Shown here in pieces: positions 6,395 through 6,792 of a DNA stretch of 6,792 nt. The notes below the pieces were generated by a model. It was not told where the DNA came from, ran no database searches, and saw only the letters and a program-made list of their open reading frames with translations. The DNA is from an uncultured Campylobacter sp. (lineage in GTDB: Bacteria; Campylobacterota; Campylobacteria; Campylobacterales; Campylobacteraceae), in the NCBI RefSeq assembly GCF_938045465.1, contig NZ_CALIBF010000128.1, positions 1 through 6,792 of the forward strand, written 5' to 3'. The position numbers were made by a program, and so were the translations under genes. Each line of letters begins with the position of its first letter. Position 1 is the first letter of the stretch.

Positions 6395-6427
6395 ATTTAA
6401 AGCGCCGTTTTAAATTTAGCCGCTTTA
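6391..6427 (+). terminator. Possible lon terminator: overlapping inverted repeats
   Basis: Two alternative hairpins overlap just after the lon stop. TAAATTTAAA (6392-6401) pairs perfectly with TTTAAATTTA (6409-6418) across a 7-nt GC-rich loop; TAAAGCG (6398-6404) pairs with CGCTTTA (6421-6427) across 16 nt. Neither has a GC-rich stem followed by a run of T, so this is a weak intrinsic terminator candidate. The A/T stem could also be chance in this base composition. Confidence 0.3.
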
Positions 6428-6578
6428 GTCGCACGCTGGAGGTTAAATTCGCATTCTAAATTTGGCTGAGCGCTACCATAGACTCTGAAATTTTAAAATC
6501 CTACCGCATGGCGCACGGAATTAAAAACTCTTTAGATTCCCGTTTGCGCCGTTTGCGATCAAAATATAAAGCAAGAAA
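6395..6578. other. Intergenic region after lon with a small basic ORF
   Basis: These 184 bases hold the inverted repeats after lon and a 24-codon ORF at 6508-6582 (ATG to TGA) starting MAHGIKNSLDSRLRRLR, rich in Arg and Lys. The ORF has no visible ribosome site, and the RLR-RLR part comes from two copies of CGTTTGCG spaced 9 bases apart (6541-6557). Its TGA overlaps the GTG proposed for the next gene (GTGA). A TATAAA at 6565-6570 could be a -10 box. I would not call the small ORF a gene without expression data. Confidence 0.35.
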
Positions 6579-6792
6579 GTGATAAGACTAAAAGCAAGAT
6601 TAAGATTAGCCGCAAGGAAGCTTGAAATCGCCTTTTTTATTAGCCTGATCGCTTATGTTTTGGCAGCTTTGAGCTTATTTGCCGTGCCCGAAGATATCTT
6701 GTCCGCTCACGCAGTTTTTAGAGACTTTACGGCGTTTATGGCGGGCTTTTACCCGGCTATAGACGTAGCGCGAACCAAAACAACCTTTGGCG
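6579..6792 (+). CDS. Membrane protein of unknown function, N-terminal part (cut by window end)
   Basis: From GTG at 6579 the frame stays open for 71 codons to the window edge; the preceding in-frame stop is TAA at 6567-6569, so this GTG is the only early usual start. The protein begins with a strongly basic segment (IRLKARLRLAARK) followed by a hydrophobic helix (IAFFISLIAYVLAALSLFAV, about residues 17-36), then a more polar part with VFRDFTAF and GFYPAIDVARTK. The positive-inside rule puts the N terminus in the cytoplasm, giving a signal anchor or first transmembrane segment. The ribosome site is weak (AAGCAAGAAA). A TATAAA 9 bases before the GTG could give a nearly leaderless mRNA; the GTGA overlap with a small ORF is another possibility. 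I do not recognise the family. Codon pattern and amphipathic content look like a real gene. Confidence 0.6.
   Translation, partial: MIRLKARLRLAARKLEIAFFISLIAYVLAALSLFAVPEDILSAHAVFRDFTAFMAGFYPAIDVARTKTTFG

Overview
The window looks like chromosomal DNA from a Campylobacter-type epsilonproteobacterium. Evidence: A/T-rich intergenic stretches full of AAATTT/AAAATTTT words, Campylobacter-like -10 boxes without clear -35 boxes, and the bamD-lon pair flanked divergently by pilin-like transformation/secretion genes. The coding GC, especially in lon, looks moderate rather than very low, which suits the higher-GC oral or gut species (C. gracilis, curvus, rectus, showae group) better than C. jejuni. 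The species call is inference only.

Layout. Positions 1-55 hold a tandem array of the 8-bp unit CTAAAATT that runs off the left edge and supplies the stop codon of hpf. Positions 49-2972, minus strand, form a tight four-gene operon read right to left: a MshD-like minor pilin (2226-2972), a larger prepilin-like protein (1140-2213), a GspK/MshP-like pilin lacking Glu5 (607-1140), and the long-form ribosome hibernation factor hpf (49-591). Gaps are 12 nt, a 1-nt overlap and 15 nt. Positions 2973-3224 are a divergent promoter region with a perfect TATAAT for the minus operon and TATAAAAT for the plus operon. Positions 3225-6394, plus strand, hold bamD (outer-membrane lipoprotein) and lon (ATP-dependent protease), 8 nt apart. 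Positions 6395-6578 are non-coding or weakly coding, with overlapping inverted repeats just after lon. A new membrane-protein gene probably starts at 6579 (GTG) and is cut by the right edge.

How the genes fit together. The three pilin-like proteins each have a prepilin peptidase site followed by a hydrophobic helix. Their order resembles the mshD-mshO-mshP minor-pilin block of MSHA pili. From memory, C. jejuni has the competence gene ctsT and two followers in a similar divergent position beside bamD-lon, so a role in a DNA-uptake pseudopilus or type II secretion-like pseudopilus is the best guess. hpf as last gene would tie ribosome dimerisation to the same transcript. bamD-lon joins outer-membrane protein assembly with cytoplasmic protein quality control.

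I see no CRISPR array, tRNA, rRNA, insertion sequence or defence system. The most unusual points are the hpf-pilin operon, the tandem array, an Ala/Lys/Gly-rich insertion inside the Lon protease region, and the apparent absence of fliW-proC between bamD and the pilin genes.
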